Source: Luteimonas viscosa (GTDB lineage Bacteria; Pseudomonadota; Gammaproteobacteria; Xanthomonadales; Xanthomonadaceae). Taken from it: a stretch of DNA of 64,000 nt. A program made the position numbers and the translations under genes. Positions 27,542 to 37,474 of this stretch are shown one piece after another (the stretch's first letter is position 1; every line of letters starts with the position of its first letter). Below the pieces are notes generated by a model. The model was not told where the DNA came from, did no database searches, and was given only the letters and a program-made list of their open reading frames with translations. Location of the stretch: positions 2,893,248 to 2,957,247 of the forward strand of contig NZ_VTFT01000001.1 of NCBI RefSeq assembly GCF_008244685.1, read 5' to 3'.

Positions 27542-28438
27542 TCAATCGATCGAGATGCCCGCCAGCCTCTGCAGCGCCTCGGCATACCGCGCCCGCGTGC
27601 GCGCGATCACTTCCGCCGGCAGGCGCGGGCCGGGCGGGGTCTTGTCCCAGTCCAGCGTTTCCAGGTAGTCGCGCACGATCTGCTTGTCGTAGCTCGGCGG
27701 ACTGGTGCCCACCTCGTACTCGTCGGCCGGCCAGTAGCGCGAGGAATCGGGCGTGAGCATCTCGTCCATCACCACCAGGCGGCCGTCCTCGTCGGTGCCG
27801 AACTCGAACTTGGTGTCGGCCAGCAGGATGCCGCGTTCGGCGGCGTACGCGGCGGCGTGCTTGTACAGGCGCAGGGTGGCGTCGCGCACCTGCTCGGCGA
27901 GGTCGGCGCCGGCGAGCTTGACCGCGGTGTCGAAATCGATGTTCTCGTCGTGGTTGCCGACCGCGGCCTTGGTCGAGGGGGTGAAGATCGGCTCCGGCAG
28001 TTGCTCGGCCTGACGCAGGCCGCCGGGCAGGGCGATGCCGCTGACCCGGCCGGTGCGCTGGTAGTCCTTCCAGCCGCTGCCGATGATGTAGCCGCGCGCG
28101 ATCGCCTCGATCGGCACCGGCCGCAGCTTCTTCGCCACCACCGCGCGCCGGGCGTACAGCGCCGGGTCGACGCCGGCGGGCAGCACGCTGGCCACATCGA
28201 TGCCGGTCAGGTGGTTGGGCATCAGCGCCGCGGTCCGGTCGAACCAGAAATTGCTGATCTGGCAGAGCATCTCGCCCTTGCCGGGGATCGGGTCGGGCAG
28301 CACCACGTCGAACGCGCTCAGGCGGTCGGTGGCGACCATCAGCAGCTTGTCGTTGCCGAGGTCGAACACGTCGCGGACCTTGCCGCGATGGCGCAGGGGC
28401 AGGCCGGGCAGTTCGGAGGACAGCAGCGTGGTCGCCAA
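27542..28438 (-). CDS. purC: phosphoribosylaminoimidazole-succinocarboxamide synthase
   Basis: 298-residue SAICAR synthase, which joins CAIR and aspartate with ATP in purine synthesis. Signatures: [20 protein letters not shown] at the start, [19 protein letters not shown] in the middle and [20 protein letters not shown] with [18 protein letters not shown], binding nucleotide and substrate. The start is taken as the TTG at 28438, which places [23 protein letters not shown] sequence (first codon read as Met) at the N-terminus as in relatives; a GAAGG site lies ten bases before it. This is the longer, eukaryote-like PurC type. Divergent from a J-domain gene. Confidence 0.95.
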   Translation of the reverse strand: MATTLLSSELPGLPLRHRGKVRDVFDLGNDKLLMVATDRLSAFDVVLPDPIPGKGEMLCQISNFWFDRTAALMPNHLTGIDVASVLPAGVDPALYARRAVVAKKLRPVPIEAIARGYIIGSGWKDYQRTGRVSGIALPGGLRQAEQLPEPIFTPSTKAAVGNHDENIDFDTAVKLAGADLAEQVRDATLRLYKHAAAYAAERGILLADTKFEFGTDEDGRLVVMDEMLTPDSSRYWPADEYEVGTSPPSYDKQIVRDYLETLDWDKTPPGPRLPAEVIARTRARYAEALQRLAGISID

Positions 28439-28528
28439 GGAGGTGGGCCTTCGGGCGGGCCGGCAAGTGTAGTGCCATTTCGCCGCGGCGATGAACGGGC
28501 CGGCCCGCCGGACGGCTACACTGTCGGG

Positions 28529-28855
28529 ATGAACCGCTGGTACGGAAAACTGCTGGGTTTCATCGCCGGCTGGCTGCTGCTGCGCCACCCCGCGGGCGGG
28601 CTGATCGGGCTGCTGATCGGCCATGCCTTCGATGCCGGCTGGATCGCGCCCGGCAAGGCGAAGCCCTACCGGGTGCTGGGGGTGACCAGCGATGCCAGCG
28701 ATGCCGAGATCGACCAGGCCTACCGCCGGCTGATGTCGCAGTACCACCCCGACAAGGTCGCCGGCGCCGCGCCCGAACTGCGCGCCAGGGCCGAGGAGAA
28801 GGCGCGCGCGATCAACGCCGCCTACGACCGCATCCGGGAGTTGCGGCAGCGCTGA
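28529..28855 (+). CDS. small membrane-anchored J-domain protein
   Basis: 108-residue protein with one N-terminal hydrophobic segment (about residues 8-33) and a C-terminal J-domain (about 45-108) with an intact HPD tripeptide in MSQYHPDKV, which stimulates the ATPase of DnaK-type chaperones. It resembles the J-domain end of DjlA without the central TerB domain. A -10-like TACACT lies only seven bases before the ATG, so the mRNA may have almost no leader. Confidence 0.85.
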   Translation: MNRWYGKLLGFIAGWLLLRHPAGGLIGLLIGHAFDAGWIAPGKAKPYRVLGVTSDASDAEIDQAYRRLMSQYHPDKVAGAAPELRARAEEKARAINAAYDRIRELRQR

Positions 28856-28971
28856 ACGGGCCGCATCGACCGGCCGTACGGTGGAGGTCGCCGCGGGTGC
28901 AGGACCGCGCGACCGGAGATGTGAACGAACGGACGCCCCCGGCGCCCGCGACGAACCAGGAGAGAGCTTGC

Positions 28972-29646
28972 ATGCAGCCCGCCGTCATCGCCCCTTCGAT
29001 CCTCTCCGCGGACTTCGCGAAACTCGGCGAGGAGGTCGACCGCGTGCTGGCCGCCGGCGCCGACTGGGTGCACTTCGACGTGATGGACAACCACTACGTG
29101 CCCAACCTGACCATCGGCCCGATGGTCTGCGAGGCGTTGCGCAGGCACGGCGTGACCGCGCCGATCGACGTGCACCTGATGGTCGAGCCGGTCGACCGCC
29201 TGGTGCCGGATTTCGCCAGGGCCGGCGCCAGCCTGGTCAGCTTCCATCCCGAGGCCTCGCGCCACGTGCACCGCACGATCCAGCTGATCAGGGGCGAAGG
29301 CTGCCAGGCGGGCCTGGTGCTGAACCCGGCGACGCCGCTGGACGTGCTCGACCACGTGCTCGAGGATCTCGACCTGGTGCTGCTGATGTCGGTCAACCCC
29401 GGCTTCGGCGGCCAGGCCTTCATCCCCTCGACGCTGGACAAGCTGCGCCGGGTGCGCGAGCGCATCGACGCGAGCGGAAAGCCGATCCGGCTCGAGATCG
29501 ACGGCGGGGTGAAGCCGGACAACATCGGCGCGATCGCCGCCGCTGGCGCCGACACCTTCGTCGCCGGCAGCGCGATCTTCGGCCAGCCTGACTACGCCGC
29601 GGTGATCGCGCGCATGCGCGACGCGATCGCGGGCGCCGCGCGATGA
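28972..29646 (+). CDS. rpe: ribulose-phosphate 3-epimerase
   Basis: 224-residue TIM-barrel enzyme interconverting ribulose 5-phosphate and xylulose 5-phosphate in the pentose phosphate pathway. It shows [58 protein letters not shown] and [13 protein letters not shown], which include the metal ligands and the two catalytic Asp residues. The start at 28972 has an AGGAGAG ribosome site. It overlaps rraA by four bases. Confidence 0.96.
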   Translation: MQPAVIAPSILSADFAKLGEEVDRVLAAGADWVHFDVMDNHYVPNLTIGPMVCEALRRHGVTAPIDVHLMVEPVDRLVPDFARAGASLVSFHPEASRHVHRTIQLIRGEGCQAGLVLNPATPLDVLDHVLEDLDLVLLMSVNPGFGGQAFIPSTLDKLRRVRERIDASGKPIRLEIDGGVKPDNIGAIAAAGADTFVAGSAIFGQPDYAAVIARMRDAIAGAAR

Positions 29647-30116
29647 ACACCTGCGACCTGTGCGACCGGTTCGTCGGACGCGTCCGCGTGCTCGAGCTGC
29701 CGCTGCGCGACTACGGCGGGCGGATCGCGTTCTCCGGCCAGGTGAGCACGGTCAAGGCGCTGGAGGACAACTCGCTGGTGCGCGTAGCGGTCGCCGAGCC
29801 GGGCGAGGGGCGGGTGCTGGTGATCGACGGCGGCGGCTCGCTGCGCCGCGCGATGCTCGGCGACATGCTTGCCGAACAGGCGGCGGCCAATGGCTGGAGC
29901 GGGGTCCTGGTGCATGGCGCGATCCGCGACAGCGTCGCGATCGCCGCGCTCGACCTGGGCGTCAAGGCACTGGCCACGTGCCCGATGAAGACCGACAAGC
30001 GCGGCCAGGGCCTGCGTGATGTCCCGGTGGAGTTCGGCGGGCTGCTGATCGAGGCCGGGCAATGGCTGGCCGCCGACGAGGATGGCGTGATCCTGGCGGA
30101 TGCGCCGCTGGCCTGA
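29643..30116 (+). CDS. rraA: RraA-family regulator of RNase E / HMG aldolase-like
   Basis: 157-residue protein of the RraA family: [39 protein letters not shown] and [18 protein letters not shown] are typical. RraA inhibits RNase E in E. coli, while close relatives are 4-hydroxy-4-methyl-2-oxoglutarate aldolases; the two cannot be separated by sequence alone. Length and the ending match the regulator. It overlaps rpe by four bases and is followed by a strong hairpin, so rpe-rraA form a two-gene operon. Confidence 0.9.
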   Translation: MNTCDLCDRFVGRVRVLELPLRDYGGRIAFSGQVSTVKALEDNSLVRVAVAEPGEGRVLVIDGGGSLRRAMLGDMLAEQAAANGWSGVLVHGAIRDSVAIAALDLGVKALATCPMKTDKRGQGLRDVPVEFGGLLIEAGQWLAADEDGVILADAPLA

Positions 30117-30146
30117 AGCCGGAGCGCTGCCGGTGTCCGCTTGCCT

Positions 30147-30183
30147 GGCGACGGACCCGCCTTGTCGCGGCGGATCCGTCGCC
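30147..30183 (+). terminator. hairpin after rpe-rraA
   Basis: A 9-bp GGCGACGGA/TCCGTCGCC stem, one mismatch, then a further 5-bp stem and a 7-base loop. It lies 31 bases after the rraA stop. The remaining gap to yegS (30184-30384) shows no gene. Confidence 0.5.
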
Positions 30184-30384
30184 GGAAGACATGGGGGCAA
30201 TCCCGCCCCCGCCCGTCGTCCCTGCTATGGCCTTCCATGCTGCGCGGCACCGGTGACGCGCGCATGACAGCGACGGGCGCATTCAGCGCCCGTTGCCGTC
30301 GTCCGCCTTCCGTGGAATGCGCGTGAAGCGCGGGCTCCCGGCGCGTGTTACACCGTTGCCCTCCCCAGCCTGCTCCGCGCACCC

Positions 30385-31329
30385 ATGACCGCACCGCACT
30401 GGCGCCTGATCATCAACGGCAAGTCCGCGGGCGACGACGACCTGCGCGAGGCCGTGCATGCGATGCGCGAGCGCGGACTCGACCTGGACGTGCGCGTGAC
30501 CTGGGAGGACGGCGACGCCCAGCGCTACGTGGCCGAGGCGATCGACGACGGCGCCAGCGCGATCGTCGCGGCCGGTGGCGACGGCACCCTGAGCGAAGTC
30601 GCCGCCACGCTGGCCGGACGCGACGAACCCGCCGCGGCGCTGCCCACGCTGGGGCTGGTGCCGATGGGCACCGCCAACGATTTCGCCACCGCCGCGGGCC
30701 TGCCCGTCGAGCCGTTGCCGGCCCTGGAACTGATCGCGGCGCAGCCTGCGCACGCCATCGACCTGCTGCGCCTGGAAGCCAATGGCAAGCTTCGATGGGC
30801 CGCCAACCTCGCCAGCGGCGGCTTCGGCACCCAGGTCACGGTGGAAACGCCGGAGGGCATGAAGAAGCTGCTCGGCGGACTGGCCTACGTGCTGACCGGC
30901 CTGTCCAGGCTGGGCCGCATCGAGCCGGTCGAGGCCCGCCTGCGCGGACCGGATTTCGCCTGGCGCGGCGGCTTCATCGCGCTCGGCATCGGCAACGGGC
31001 GCCAGGCCGGCGGTGGCCAGGCGCTGTGCCCGGATGCGCTGGTCGACGACGGCCTGCTCGACGTTACCGTCATCCCGGAGCTGGAGGGCGAAGTCGCCGC
31101 CACGCTCGGCACGGTCGTCAGCGAGGGCAAGGTGGCGGCGCTCGACCGCGTCGCCACGCGGGTACGGTTGTCGTGGATCGAGATCGAGGCCGCGGCGCCG
31201 CTGGTGCTCAACCTCGACGGCGAGCCGGTGGAGTCCACCCGGTTCCGCATCGATTGCGTGCCGGGGCGGGTACGCATGCACCTGCCGGCCGGGTGTCCGT
31301 TGCGCTCGCAACCACCGGTCGCGGACTGA
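30385..31329 (+). CDS. yegS: diacylglycerol kinase-family lipid kinase (YegS-like)
   Basis: 314-residue lipid kinase. The DAG-kinase catalytic domain occupies about residues 1-125 with the nucleotide loop [17 protein letters not shown] at about 62-78 and the segment [19 protein letters not shown] at about 89. The C-terminal half includes [31 protein letters not shown] sequence with the conserved PDA and DG pairs. E. coli YegS phosphorylates phosphatidylglycerol in vitro; the natural substrate is uncertain. It lies just upstream of the trp genes on the same strand. Confidence 0.93.
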   Translation: MTAPHWRLIINGKSAGDDDLREAVHAMRERGLDLDVRVTWEDGDAQRYVAEAIDDGASAIVAAGGDGTLSEVAATLAGRDEPAAALPTLGLVPMGTANDFATAAGLPVEPLPALELIAAQPAHAIDLLRLEANGKLRWAANLASGGFGTQVTVETPEGMKKLLGGLAYVLTGLSRLGRIEPVEARLRGPDFAWRGGFIALGIGNGRQAGGGQALCPDALVDDGLLDVTVIPELEGEVAATLGTVVSEGKVAALDRVATRVRLSWIEIEAAAPLVLNLDGEPVESTRFRIDCVPGRVRMHLPAGCPLRSQPPVAD

Positions 31330-31341
31330 GCGCGAAATCGC

Positions 31342-31498
31342 TACATTAGCGCCCATGGGCGCGTCCGCATTCCCGCATTTCCGTACCGCCGGCGAAGGCT
31401 GGCGATGGTGGCCCGCAGCCGCCGTCGCAACCGCCCGCCCGCCGTCCGAGGAAATGCCGCGTGTCACCGCAAGTCGAGTCCCCGCAAGCCGCGTTTGA
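31342..31498 (+). promoter_or_regulatory. candidate Trp-rich leader (trpL-like) before trpE
   Basis: A -10-like TACATT (31342-31347) lies seven bases before an ATG at 31355. The short frame opened there reads [20 protein letters not shown] and carries three Trp codons in four (31400-31411). Those codons sit in the 5' arm of an 11-bp hairpin (31402-31412 with 31418-31428, two G-U pairs, 5-base loop). This resembles a Trp attenuator whose stem opens when a ribosome stalls. Against it: the frame stays open to 31498, past the trpE start at 31461, and no terminator with a T-run is visible before trpE. If real, translation would be leaderless. Function is unproven. Confidence 0.4.
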
Positions 31499-32966
31499 GC
31501 GGCAGGCCGCCGAAGGCCATACCCGCATCCCGGTCGTGCGCGAGGTCCTGTCCGACCTCGACACGCCGCTGTCGGTCTACCTCAAGCTCGCCGACGGCCC
31601 GCATACCTACCTGTTCGAATCGGTCGAGGGCGGCGAGCGCTTCGGCCGGTACTCGATCATCGGCCTGCCGGCCACGCGGGTGTACGCCTTCCACGGGCAG
31701 ACGCTGACGGTCAGCGAGCATGGCGAAGTGGTCGAGCAACGCGAGGTGGACGATCCGTTCGCGGAGGTCGAGCGCCTGCGGGTGGAGCATTCGGTGCCGC
31801 GCGTGCCCGGCCTGCCCGGCTTCACGGGCGGTCTGGTGGGCTGGTTCGGCTTCGAGTGCATCGAGTACATCGAGCCGCGGCTGCGCGCCAACGCCAACCG
31901 CGACGAGCTGGGCACGCCCGACATCCTGCTGATGCTCAGCGAGGACGTGGCCGTGTTCGACAACCTCAAGGGCCGGCTGTACCTGGTGGTGCATGCCGAT
32001 CCGCGCGAGCCGCAGGCGTTCGCGCGCGCCAGCCGCCGGCTCGACGCGCTCGCGCACCGGCTGCGCCACGGCGGTGCGGGCTATCCCGAAACCCTGCGCC
32101 CCGAAGCGCTGGACGAGGCGCACTTCGAGTCGGGCTTTACCCGCGAGGGTTTCCTCGCGGCCGTCGCCCGGGCCAAGGACTACATCGCCGCGGGTGATGC
32201 GTTCCAGGTGGTGCTGTCGCAGCGCATGAGCGTGCCCTTCAACGCACGGCCCGTGGACGTGTACCGCGCCTTGCGCGCGATGAACCCGTCGCCGTACATG
32301 TACTTCCTCGATGTCGGCGGCACCCAGGTGGTGGGCTCTTCGCCGGAGATCCTGGTGCGGCTGCAGCATGGCGGCGACGGCGGGGCCGAGGTCACCGTGC
32401 GCCCGATCGCGGGCACCCGGCCGCGCGGCGCCACGCACGAAGAGGATCTGGCGCTCGAAGCCGAGCTGCTGGCCGACCCGAAGGAACGCGCCGAGCACCT
32501 GATGCTGATCGACCTCGGCCGCAACGATGTCGGCCACGTCTCCGTAGCCGGCAGCGTAAAGGTCGGCGACAGCTTCGTGATCGAACGCTACAGCCACGTC
32601 ATGCACATCGTCAGCGAGGTCACGGGGCGGCTGAAGCCCGGCCTGTCCTACGCCGACGTGCTGCGCGCGACGTTCCCCGCCGGCACCGTCAGCGGCGCGC
32701 CCAAGATCCGCGCGCTGGAGATCATCCGCGAGCTCGAGCCGGTCAAGCGCAACGTCTACGCCGGCGCGATCGGCTACATCGGCTGGCACGGCGACGCCGA
32801 CACCGCGATCGCGATCCGCACCGCGGTGATCCAGGACGGCAGGCTGCACGTCCAGGCCGGCGCCGGGATCGTCCACGACTCCGACCCGCAGACCGAGTGG
32901 GACGAAACCATGAACAAGGGCCGCGCGCTGTTCCGCGCCGTGGCCGAAGCGGCGAAGGGGTTGTGA
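31461..32966 (+). CDS. trpE: anthranilate synthase component I
   Basis: 501-residue subunit that makes anthranilate from chorismate using ammonia supplied by TrpG. The N-terminal domain has the Trp-inhibition motif LLES-like region as [19 protein letters not shown]; the chorismate-binding domain shows [49 protein letters not shown] and [18 protein letters not shown]. The GTG start at 31461 has a GAGGAAA site. It is followed by trpG after one base. A possible Trp-codon leader lies just upstream. Confidence 0.96.
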   Translation: MSPQVESPQAAFERQAAEGHTRIPVVREVLSDLDTPLSVYLKLADGPHTYLFESVEGGERFGRYSIIGLPATRVYAFHGQTLTVSEHGEVVEQREVDDPFAEVERLRVEHSVPRVPGLPGFTGGLVGWFGFECIEYIEPRLRANANRDELGTPDILLMLSEDVAVFDNLKGRLYLVVHADPREPQAFARASRRLDALAHRLRHGGAGYPETLRPEALDEAHFESGFTREGFLAAVARAKDYIAAGDAFQVVLSQRMSVPFNARPVDVYRALRAMNPSPYMYFLDVGGTQVVGSSPEILVRLQHGGDGGAEVTVRPIAGTRPRGATHEEDLALEAELLADPKERAEHLMLIDLGRNDVGHVSVAGSVKVGDSFVIERYSHVMHIVSEVTGRLKPGLSYADVLRATFPAGTVSGAPKIRALEIIRELEPVKRNVYAGAIGYIGWHGDADTAIAIRTAVIQDGRLHVQAGAGIVHDSDPQTEWDETMNKGRALFRAVAEAAKGL

Positions 32967-32967
32967 C

Positions 32968-33546
32968 GTGCTGCTGATGATCGACAACTACGACAGCTTC
33001 ACCTGGAACCTCGTGCAGTACCTGCAGGCTCTGGGCGCCGAGGTGCGGGTGGTGCGCAACGACGAGCTGGGCGTCGATGACATCGCGGCGCTGGCGCCGG
33101 AGCGCATCGTGATCTCGCCGGGGCCGTGCACGCCCAACGAGGCCGGGGTGTCGCTGGCACTGGTGGAGCGTCTCGGCGCGACCACGCCGATCCTGGGCGT
33201 GTGCCTGGGCCACCAGGCGATCGGCCAGGCCTATGGCGGCCGGGTGGTGCGCGCGGGCCGGATCATGCACGGCAAGACCTCGCCGATCCGGCACCGGGGG
33301 GAGGGCGTGTTCGCGGCCCTGCCCGATGGCTACGAGGCCACGCGCTACCACTCGCTGGTGGTCGAGCGCGACTCGCTGCCCGACTGCCTGGAAGTCACGG
33401 CGTGGACCGAGCACGAGGATGGCGCGTTCGAGGCGATCATGGGGCTGCGCCATCGCGAGCATCCGGTCGAGGGGGTGCAGTTCCATCCCGAGTCGATCCT
33501 GACCGAGCATGGGCATGCGCTGCTGAAGAACTTCCTGGAGCGATGA
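32968..33546 (+). CDS. trpG: anthranilate synthase component II (glutamine amidotransferase)
   Basis: 192-residue class I glutamine amidotransferase giving ammonia to TrpE. The catalytic triad is complete: Cys in [15 protein letters not shown] at about residue 79 and His-Glu in [13 protein letters not shown] near 170. The start [13 protein letters not shown] is the family hallmark. GTG start one base after the trpE stop. The same type of subunit can serve p-aminobenzoate synthase (PabA), so it may be shared by both pathways. Confidence 0.95.
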   Translation: MLLMIDNYDSFTWNLVQYLQALGAEVRVVRNDELGVDDIAALAPERIVISPGPCTPNEAGVSLALVERLGATTPILGVCLGHQAIGQAYGGRVVRAGRIMHGKTSPIRHRGEGVFAALPDGYEATRYHSLVVERDSLPDCLEVTAWTEHEDGAFEAIMGLRHREHPVEGVQFHPESILTEHGHALLKNFLER

Positions 33547-33598
33547 CGATGGCGCCGGCGACGTGCAGGCGACGCCCGCAACCGGGGTGTCGAAAGGC

Positions 33599-33678
33599 CT
33601 GTCATCCCGAACGCAGTGAGGGATCTCGTGGCCGAAGCCGTGCATGAAGCAGATCCCTCGCTTCGCTCGGGATGACAG
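33599..33678. repeat. inverted-repeat element between trpG and trpD
   Basis: Two 28-base arms (33599-33626 and 33651-33678) match as inverted copies at 25 of 28 positions, around a 24-base centre. The arms read CTGTCATCCCGAACGCAGTG on the left and its near-complement on the right. The same core (GTCATCCCGAG...GAGGGATCT) builds the tandem array at 12107-12493. The unit could fold into a long hairpin in trp mRNA. Confidence 0.85.
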
Positions 33679-33693
33679 CGTGTAGATTTTCAC

Positions 33694-33728
33694 GAATCAT
33701 GAATCACGAATCACGAATCACGAATCAC
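33694..33728 (+). repeat. 7-base tandem repeat next to the trpD start
   Basis: Five consecutive GAATCAC units (the first is GAATCAT), ending nine bases before the trpD ATG. The region where a ribosome site would be expected is therefore repeat and C-rich sequence with no clear purine-rich motif. Confidence 0.9.
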
Positions 33729-33737
33729 GGCCCCACC

Positions 33738-34778
33738 ATGACCATCACCCCCAACGAAGCCCTGCAGCGCACCATCGAGCATCGCGAGATCTTCCACGAC
33801 GAGATGATCTCGCTTATGCGCCAGATCATGCGGGGCGAGGTGTCGCCGGTGATGACCGCGGCGATCCTCACCGGGCTGCGGGTGAAGAAGGAGACGGTCG
33901 ACGAGATCGCCGCGGCGGCGAAGGTGATGCGCGAACTCTCGCGCACCGTCGACGTGCCCGACCGCAGCCACCTGGTCGACATCGTCGGCACCGGCGGCGA
34001 CGGCTCCCATACCTTCAACATCTCCACCGCCAGCATGTTCGTCGCCGCGGCCGCGGGCGCGCGCGTGGCCAAGCACGGCAACCGCAGCGTGTCCTCGAAG
34101 TCGGGCAGCGCCGATGCGCTGGAGGCGCTGGGCGCGGCGATCGAACTGCAGCCGCCGCAGGTCGCCGACTGCATCGGCCAGACCGGCGTCGGCTTCATGT
34201 TCGCGCCGATCCACCACCCGGCGATGAAGGCGGTGGCGCCGGTGCGACGCGAGATGGGCGTACGCACGATCTTCAACATCCTCGGGCCGCTGACCAACCC
34301 TGCGTCGGCGCCCTCGGTGCTGATGGGCGTGTTCCACCCGGACCTGGTCGGCATCCAGGTGCGCGTGCTGCAGGAACTGGGCACCGAGCGCGCGCTGGTG
34401 GTGTGGGGGCGCGACGGCATGGACGAGATCTCGCTCGGCGCCGCGACCCTGGTCGGCGAACTGCGCGACGGCAGGGTGCGCGAATACGAGATCCATCCCG
34501 AGGATTACGGCATCGCGATGGCCGCCAGCCGCAACCTGCGGGTCGACGATCCGGCCGGCTCGAAGGCCATGCTGCTGGGCGCGCTGCGCGGCGAGGCGGG
34601 CTTGCCGCTGGAGATCGTCGCGCTCAATGCCGGCGCGGCGCTGTACGTGGCCGGCGTAGCGGACTCGATCGAGGAGGGCATCGGCCGGGCGCGCGAAGCG
34701 GTGGCCTCCGGGGCGGCGATGGCGAAGCTGGAAGCCTTCGTCGCGGCCACCCGCCGGCTCGCCTCGGGCGGGGGCTGA
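33738..34778 (+). CDS. trpD: anthranilate phosphoribosyltransferase
   Basis: 346-residue enzyme joining anthranilate with phosphoribosyl pyrophosphate. Signatures: [20 protein letters not shown] (PRPP loop) at about residue 75, then [20 protein letters not shown] and [18 protein letters not shown], followed by [16 protein letters not shown]. The frame is open 22 codons upstream through repeat sequence; the ATG at 33738 gives the expected N-terminus. No good ribosome site is seen before it, so it may depend on ribosomes arriving from trpG or on the repeat structure. Confidence 0.96.
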   Translation: MTITPNEALQRTIEHREIFHDEMISLMRQIMRGEVSPVMTAAILTGLRVKKETVDEIAAAAKVMRELSRTVDVPDRSHLVDIVGTGGDGSHTFNISTASMFVAAAAGARVAKHGNRSVSSKSGSADALEALGAAIELQPPQVADCIGQTGVGFMFAPIHHPAMKAVAPVRREMGVRTIFNILGPLTNPASAPSVLMGVFHPDLVGIQVRVLQELGTERALVVWGRDGMDEISLGAATLVGELRDGRVREYEIHPEDYGIAMAASRNLRVDDPAGSKAMLLGALRGEAGLPLEIVALNAGAALYVAGVADSIEEGIGRAREAVASGAAMAKLEAFVAATRRLASGGG

Positions 34779-34837
34779 CCGGGCCCGGCGCGTTTGCGAC
34801 AATCGCCGGCCCCCGGGACGCACCCCGAAGGTCCGCC

Positions 34838-35200
34838 ATGCATCCGACCGCATTCGCCACGCTGCCGAAACCGCCCTACTACGCGGTGATCTTCAGCTCG
34901 CAACGTACCGATGGCGACAACGGCTACGGCGAGACCGCAGACCGCATGGTCGAACTGGCGCAGCAGCAGCCCGGCTTCCTCGGCGTCGAATCGACCCGCG
35001 GGGAAGACGGCTTCGGGATCACCGTCGCCTACTGGGAGAGCGAGGACGCGATCCGCGCCTGGCGCCTGCACGCCGAGCACGCGGCGGCACGCGAACGCGG
35101 TCGCGCCGAGTGGTACCGGCACTTCGAACTGCGCATCGCCAGGGTGGAGCGCGCCTACGGCTGGGACCGGGAACAGGCGCACGGCGGCGAAGCTGGATGA
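34838..35200 (+). CDS. antibiotic biosynthesis monooxygenase (ABM)-domain protein
   Basis: 120-residue protein with an ABM fold: YYAVIFSSQRTD at the start, MVELAQQQPGFLGVESTRGE, then the typical VAYWESEDAIRAWRLHAEH at about residues 68-86. ABM proteins are small dimeric cofactor-free oxidases or heme-degrading enzymes; which applies here is unknown. It lies between trpD and trpC, with a -10-like GACAAT about 35 bases before its start. Confidence 0.85.
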   Translation: MHPTAFATLPKPPYYAVIFSSQRTDGDNGYGETADRMVELAQQQPGFLGVESTRGEDGFGITVAYWESEDAIRAWRLHAEHAAARERGRAEWYRHFELRIARVERAYGWDREQAHGGEAG

Positions 35201-35321
35201 GCAGCGCCGTCCGGCGACGCGCGGGCCGCTCGCATGGCGTGGCGTGTCCTGCGATCATGCCCGGTGAGATCGCGTACCGGCCCCGGAACAGGGCGACCGG
35301 CATCGAGAAGGAAACAACTCC

Positions 35322-36149
35322 GTGAACCCTCTGCTGCGGCCCTCGCTGCCGCGCCAGGACGACATCCTGCAACGGATCCTGCAACGCAAGGTGGAGGAAG
35401 TCGCCGCGCGCGCCGGCGCACGCCCGCTGGCGGACATGCGCGCGCTCGCCGCCGACATGCCGGCACCGCGCGGCTTCGCCGTGGCGGTCGAGGCGAAGAT
35501 CGCGGCCGGCGCCCCGGCCGTGATCGCCGAGGTCAAGAAGGCCAGTCCCTCGAAGGGCGTGATCCGGCCCGACTTCGATCCGGCCGCGATCGCGCGCAGC
35601 TACGAGGCCGGCGGCGCGGCCTGCCTGTCGGTCCTGACCGATGTCGATTTCTTCCAGGGCGCCGACGCCTACCTGCAGCAGGCGCGCGCCGCCTGCGCGC
35701 TGCCGGTGCTGCGCAAGGATTTCACCATCGACCCCTACCAGGTGTACGAGGCGCGCGCGCTGGGGGCCGACTGCATCCTGCTGATCGTCGCCGCGCTCTC
35801 GGACGGGCAGCTGGCCGACCTGTCCGGCACCGCGATGGCGCTGGGGCTGGACGTGCTGGTCGAGGTGCACGACATCGACGAACTGGAGCGCGCGATCCAG
35901 GTGCCGGCGCCGCTGCTGGGCGTCAACAACCGCAGCTTGCGCACGTTCGAGGTCTCGCTCGATACCACCCTGTCGCTGCGCGACGCGGTGCCGCGCGACC
36001 GGCGGCTGGTGACCGAGAGCGGGATCCATTGCGCTGCGGACGTCGCCCGCATGCGTGCGGCCGGGGTCGAGGCGTTCCTCGTCGGCGAGGCGTTCATGCG
36101 TGACGAGGACCCGGGCGCCGCCCTGCGGCGACTGTTCTTCCCGGCATGA
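35322..36149 (+). CDS. trpC: indole-3-glycerol phosphate synthase
   Basis: 275-residue TIM-barrel enzyme that closes the indole ring. It has [20 protein letters not shown] with the catalytic lysine, [52 protein letters not shown] and [14 protein letters not shown], all conserved. It is not fused to TrpF. The GTG start at 35322 has a GAAGGAAA ribosome site and the gene overlaps the HAD gene by four bases. Confidence 0.96.
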   Translation: MNPLLRPSLPRQDDILQRILQRKVEEVAARAGARPLADMRALAADMPAPRGFAVAVEAKIAAGAPAVIAEVKKASPSKGVIRPDFDPAAIARSYEAGGAACLSVLTDVDFFQGADAYLQQARAACALPVLRKDFTIDPYQVYEARALGADCILLIVAALSDGQLADLSGTAMALGLDVLVEVHDIDELERAIQVPAPLLGVNNRSLRTFEVSLDTTLSLRDAVPRDRRLVTESGIHCAADVARMRAAGVEAFLVGEAFMRDEDPGAALRRLFFPA

Positions 36150-36880
36150 GCGCAGTCACGGTTCCGGGCGACGACGCGCCGCTGGTGGTCTTCGACTTCG
36201 ACCACACGCTGTACGACGGCGATTCGGGCAGCCACCTGTTCGCCTGGCTGATCCGGCGCAGCGCCTGGCGCACGGCGCTGGCGCTGCTGGCCGCACCGGT
36301 GCTGGGGCCGATGGTGGCGTTCCTGCCCACGCGGCGACGGGGCATCTCGGGATTCGTGTGGATCGGCACCGTGGGCATGCCGCGCCGGCGCACGCTGGAC
36401 GACGCCATCGACCGCTATGTCGCCAGCCACGATGCTTGGCTCCGTGGCCGCCTGCTGCCGGTGGCGCTGGAGGTGCTGCACCGGCACCGCGAGGCCGGCG
36501 ACCGGGTGGTGATCGCCACTGGTGCGCCGCCGGAGCTGGCGCGCGCGATCCTGGCCTTCGTCGCGCACGAGGCCGTACCCGTGATCGGCACCGCGGTGGG
36601 GCCGCGGCTGGGCGCGATCGTCGCCATCCGCCACTGCCATGCCGAGGAGAAGATGCGGATGCTGCGCGAGCGCGGGTACGGCGAGATCGACGTCGCCTAT
36701 TCCGACTCCAGCGCAGACCTGCCGCTGCTGAAGGCGGCGCGGGCGCCGGTGGTGGTGAATCCCAAGCCTGGCGCCGTCGACATGTTCCGCCGCGTCCTGC
36801 CCACGGGCACGCCGATCCTCAACTGGGGCTGCGAGGACCGGGCTGGCGATCGGCCTCCATCGGCAGCGAGCGCGGCGTAG
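36146..36880 (+). CDS. HAD-family phosphatase (HAD-IB type)
   Basis: 244-residue haloacid dehalogenase-type hydrolase. Motif I is [15 protein letters not shown] at about residues 14-28 with the nucleophile Asp, motif II the Thr in [12 protein letters not shown] at about 122, and motif III/IV the Lys in HAEEKMRML and [13 protein letters not shown] at about 185. Motif spacing is that of phosphoserine phosphatase-like or phosphatidylglycerophosphatase-C-like proteins. The start overlaps trpC by four bases; substrate unknown. Confidence 0.87.
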   Translation: MSAVTVPGDDAPLVVFDFDHTLYDGDSGSHLFAWLIRRSAWRTALALLAAPVLGPMVAFLPTRRRGISGFVWIGTVGMPRRRTLDDAIDRYVASHDAWLRGRLLPVALEVLHRHREAGDRVVIATGAPPELARAILAFVAHEAVPVIGTAVGPRLGAIVAIRHCHAEEKMRMLRERGYGEIDVAYSDSSADLPLLKAARAPVVVNPKPGAVDMFRRVLPTGTPILNWGCEDRAGDRPPSAASAA

Positions 36881-36981
36881 GATCGGCTGCAGGCGCGACG
36901 GGGAGCGTGGGCTGCGGAGCGCGGACCCCCCTGGTCAGGGCGATGGCGGCGGATCGCGGCCGAGGCCACCTGCAGACCACC

Positions 36982-37000
36982 GCCGGGCCCGGAGCCCGGC
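36982..37000 (-). terminator. hairpin after the GNAT gene
   Basis: 7-bp stem GCCGGGC/GCCCGGC with a 5-base loop, abutting the stop codon of the minus-strand GNAT gene. No T-run, so moderate to low confidence. Confidence 0.35.
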
Positions 37001-37474
37001 CTACGCGTCGCCCAGGCGCTTGATGAAACGGACGGTGCCGTCGCTGAAGCCGCAGGCCTTGTAGAAGGCGTGGGCGTCGGTGCGTTGCGAGCCGCTGGAC
37101 AGTTCCAGCCGCGCGGCGCCACCGGCGCGGGCGCGGCGTTCGGCCTCGCGCAGCAGTTGCCGGCCCAGCCCCTGGCCGCGTGCCGAAGGCGTCACCACCA
37201 GCGCGGTGATGCGGCAGGTCAGGGTGTCGAGCGGCAGGTAGTACATGAAGTCGAGGGCGATCAGCCCGGACACCGTGCCGCCGACCCGCGCCACCACCAG
37301 CGCCTGGCGGTCGTTGTCGAGGATCGCCCGGATCCGGCGCGCGGCGTCCTCCGGGTCGCAGGGATAACCGAGTTCGGACAGCAGCGCGGCGACGTCGTCG
37401 GCGTCGATCAGGCCGGCGCTGCGCAGGTCGGCGTCCGGCAGGTTGCCGCCGGCGCCGAAGTGGCCGACGCTCAT
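37001..37474 (-). CDS. GNAT-family acetyltransferase
   Basis: 157-residue N-acetyltransferase with the acetyl-CoA binding signature LVVTPSARGQGLGRQLLREAE at about residues 92-112 (motif A, Q/RxxGxG/A) and a C-terminal HAFYKACGFSDGTVRFIKRL. Upstream is ARVGGTVSGLIALDFMYYLP. Substrate unknown. Its ATG overlaps the clp stop by four bases, so it forms an operon with clp; a similar acetyltransferase is a common neighbour of clp in the family. Confidence 0.88.
   Translation of the reverse strand: MSVGHFGAGGNLPDADLRSAGLIDADDVAALLSELGYPCDPEDAARRIRAILDNDRQALVVARVGGTVSGLIALDFMYYLPLDTLTCRITALVVTPSARGQGLGRQLLREAERRARAGGAARLELSSGSQRTDAHAFYKACGFSDGTVRFIKRLGDA

Noticed and set aside
30184..30384. Search for a gene in the gap before yegS
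   Set aside because: Frames are short, overlapping and without motif; only the hairpin at 30147-30183 is supported.
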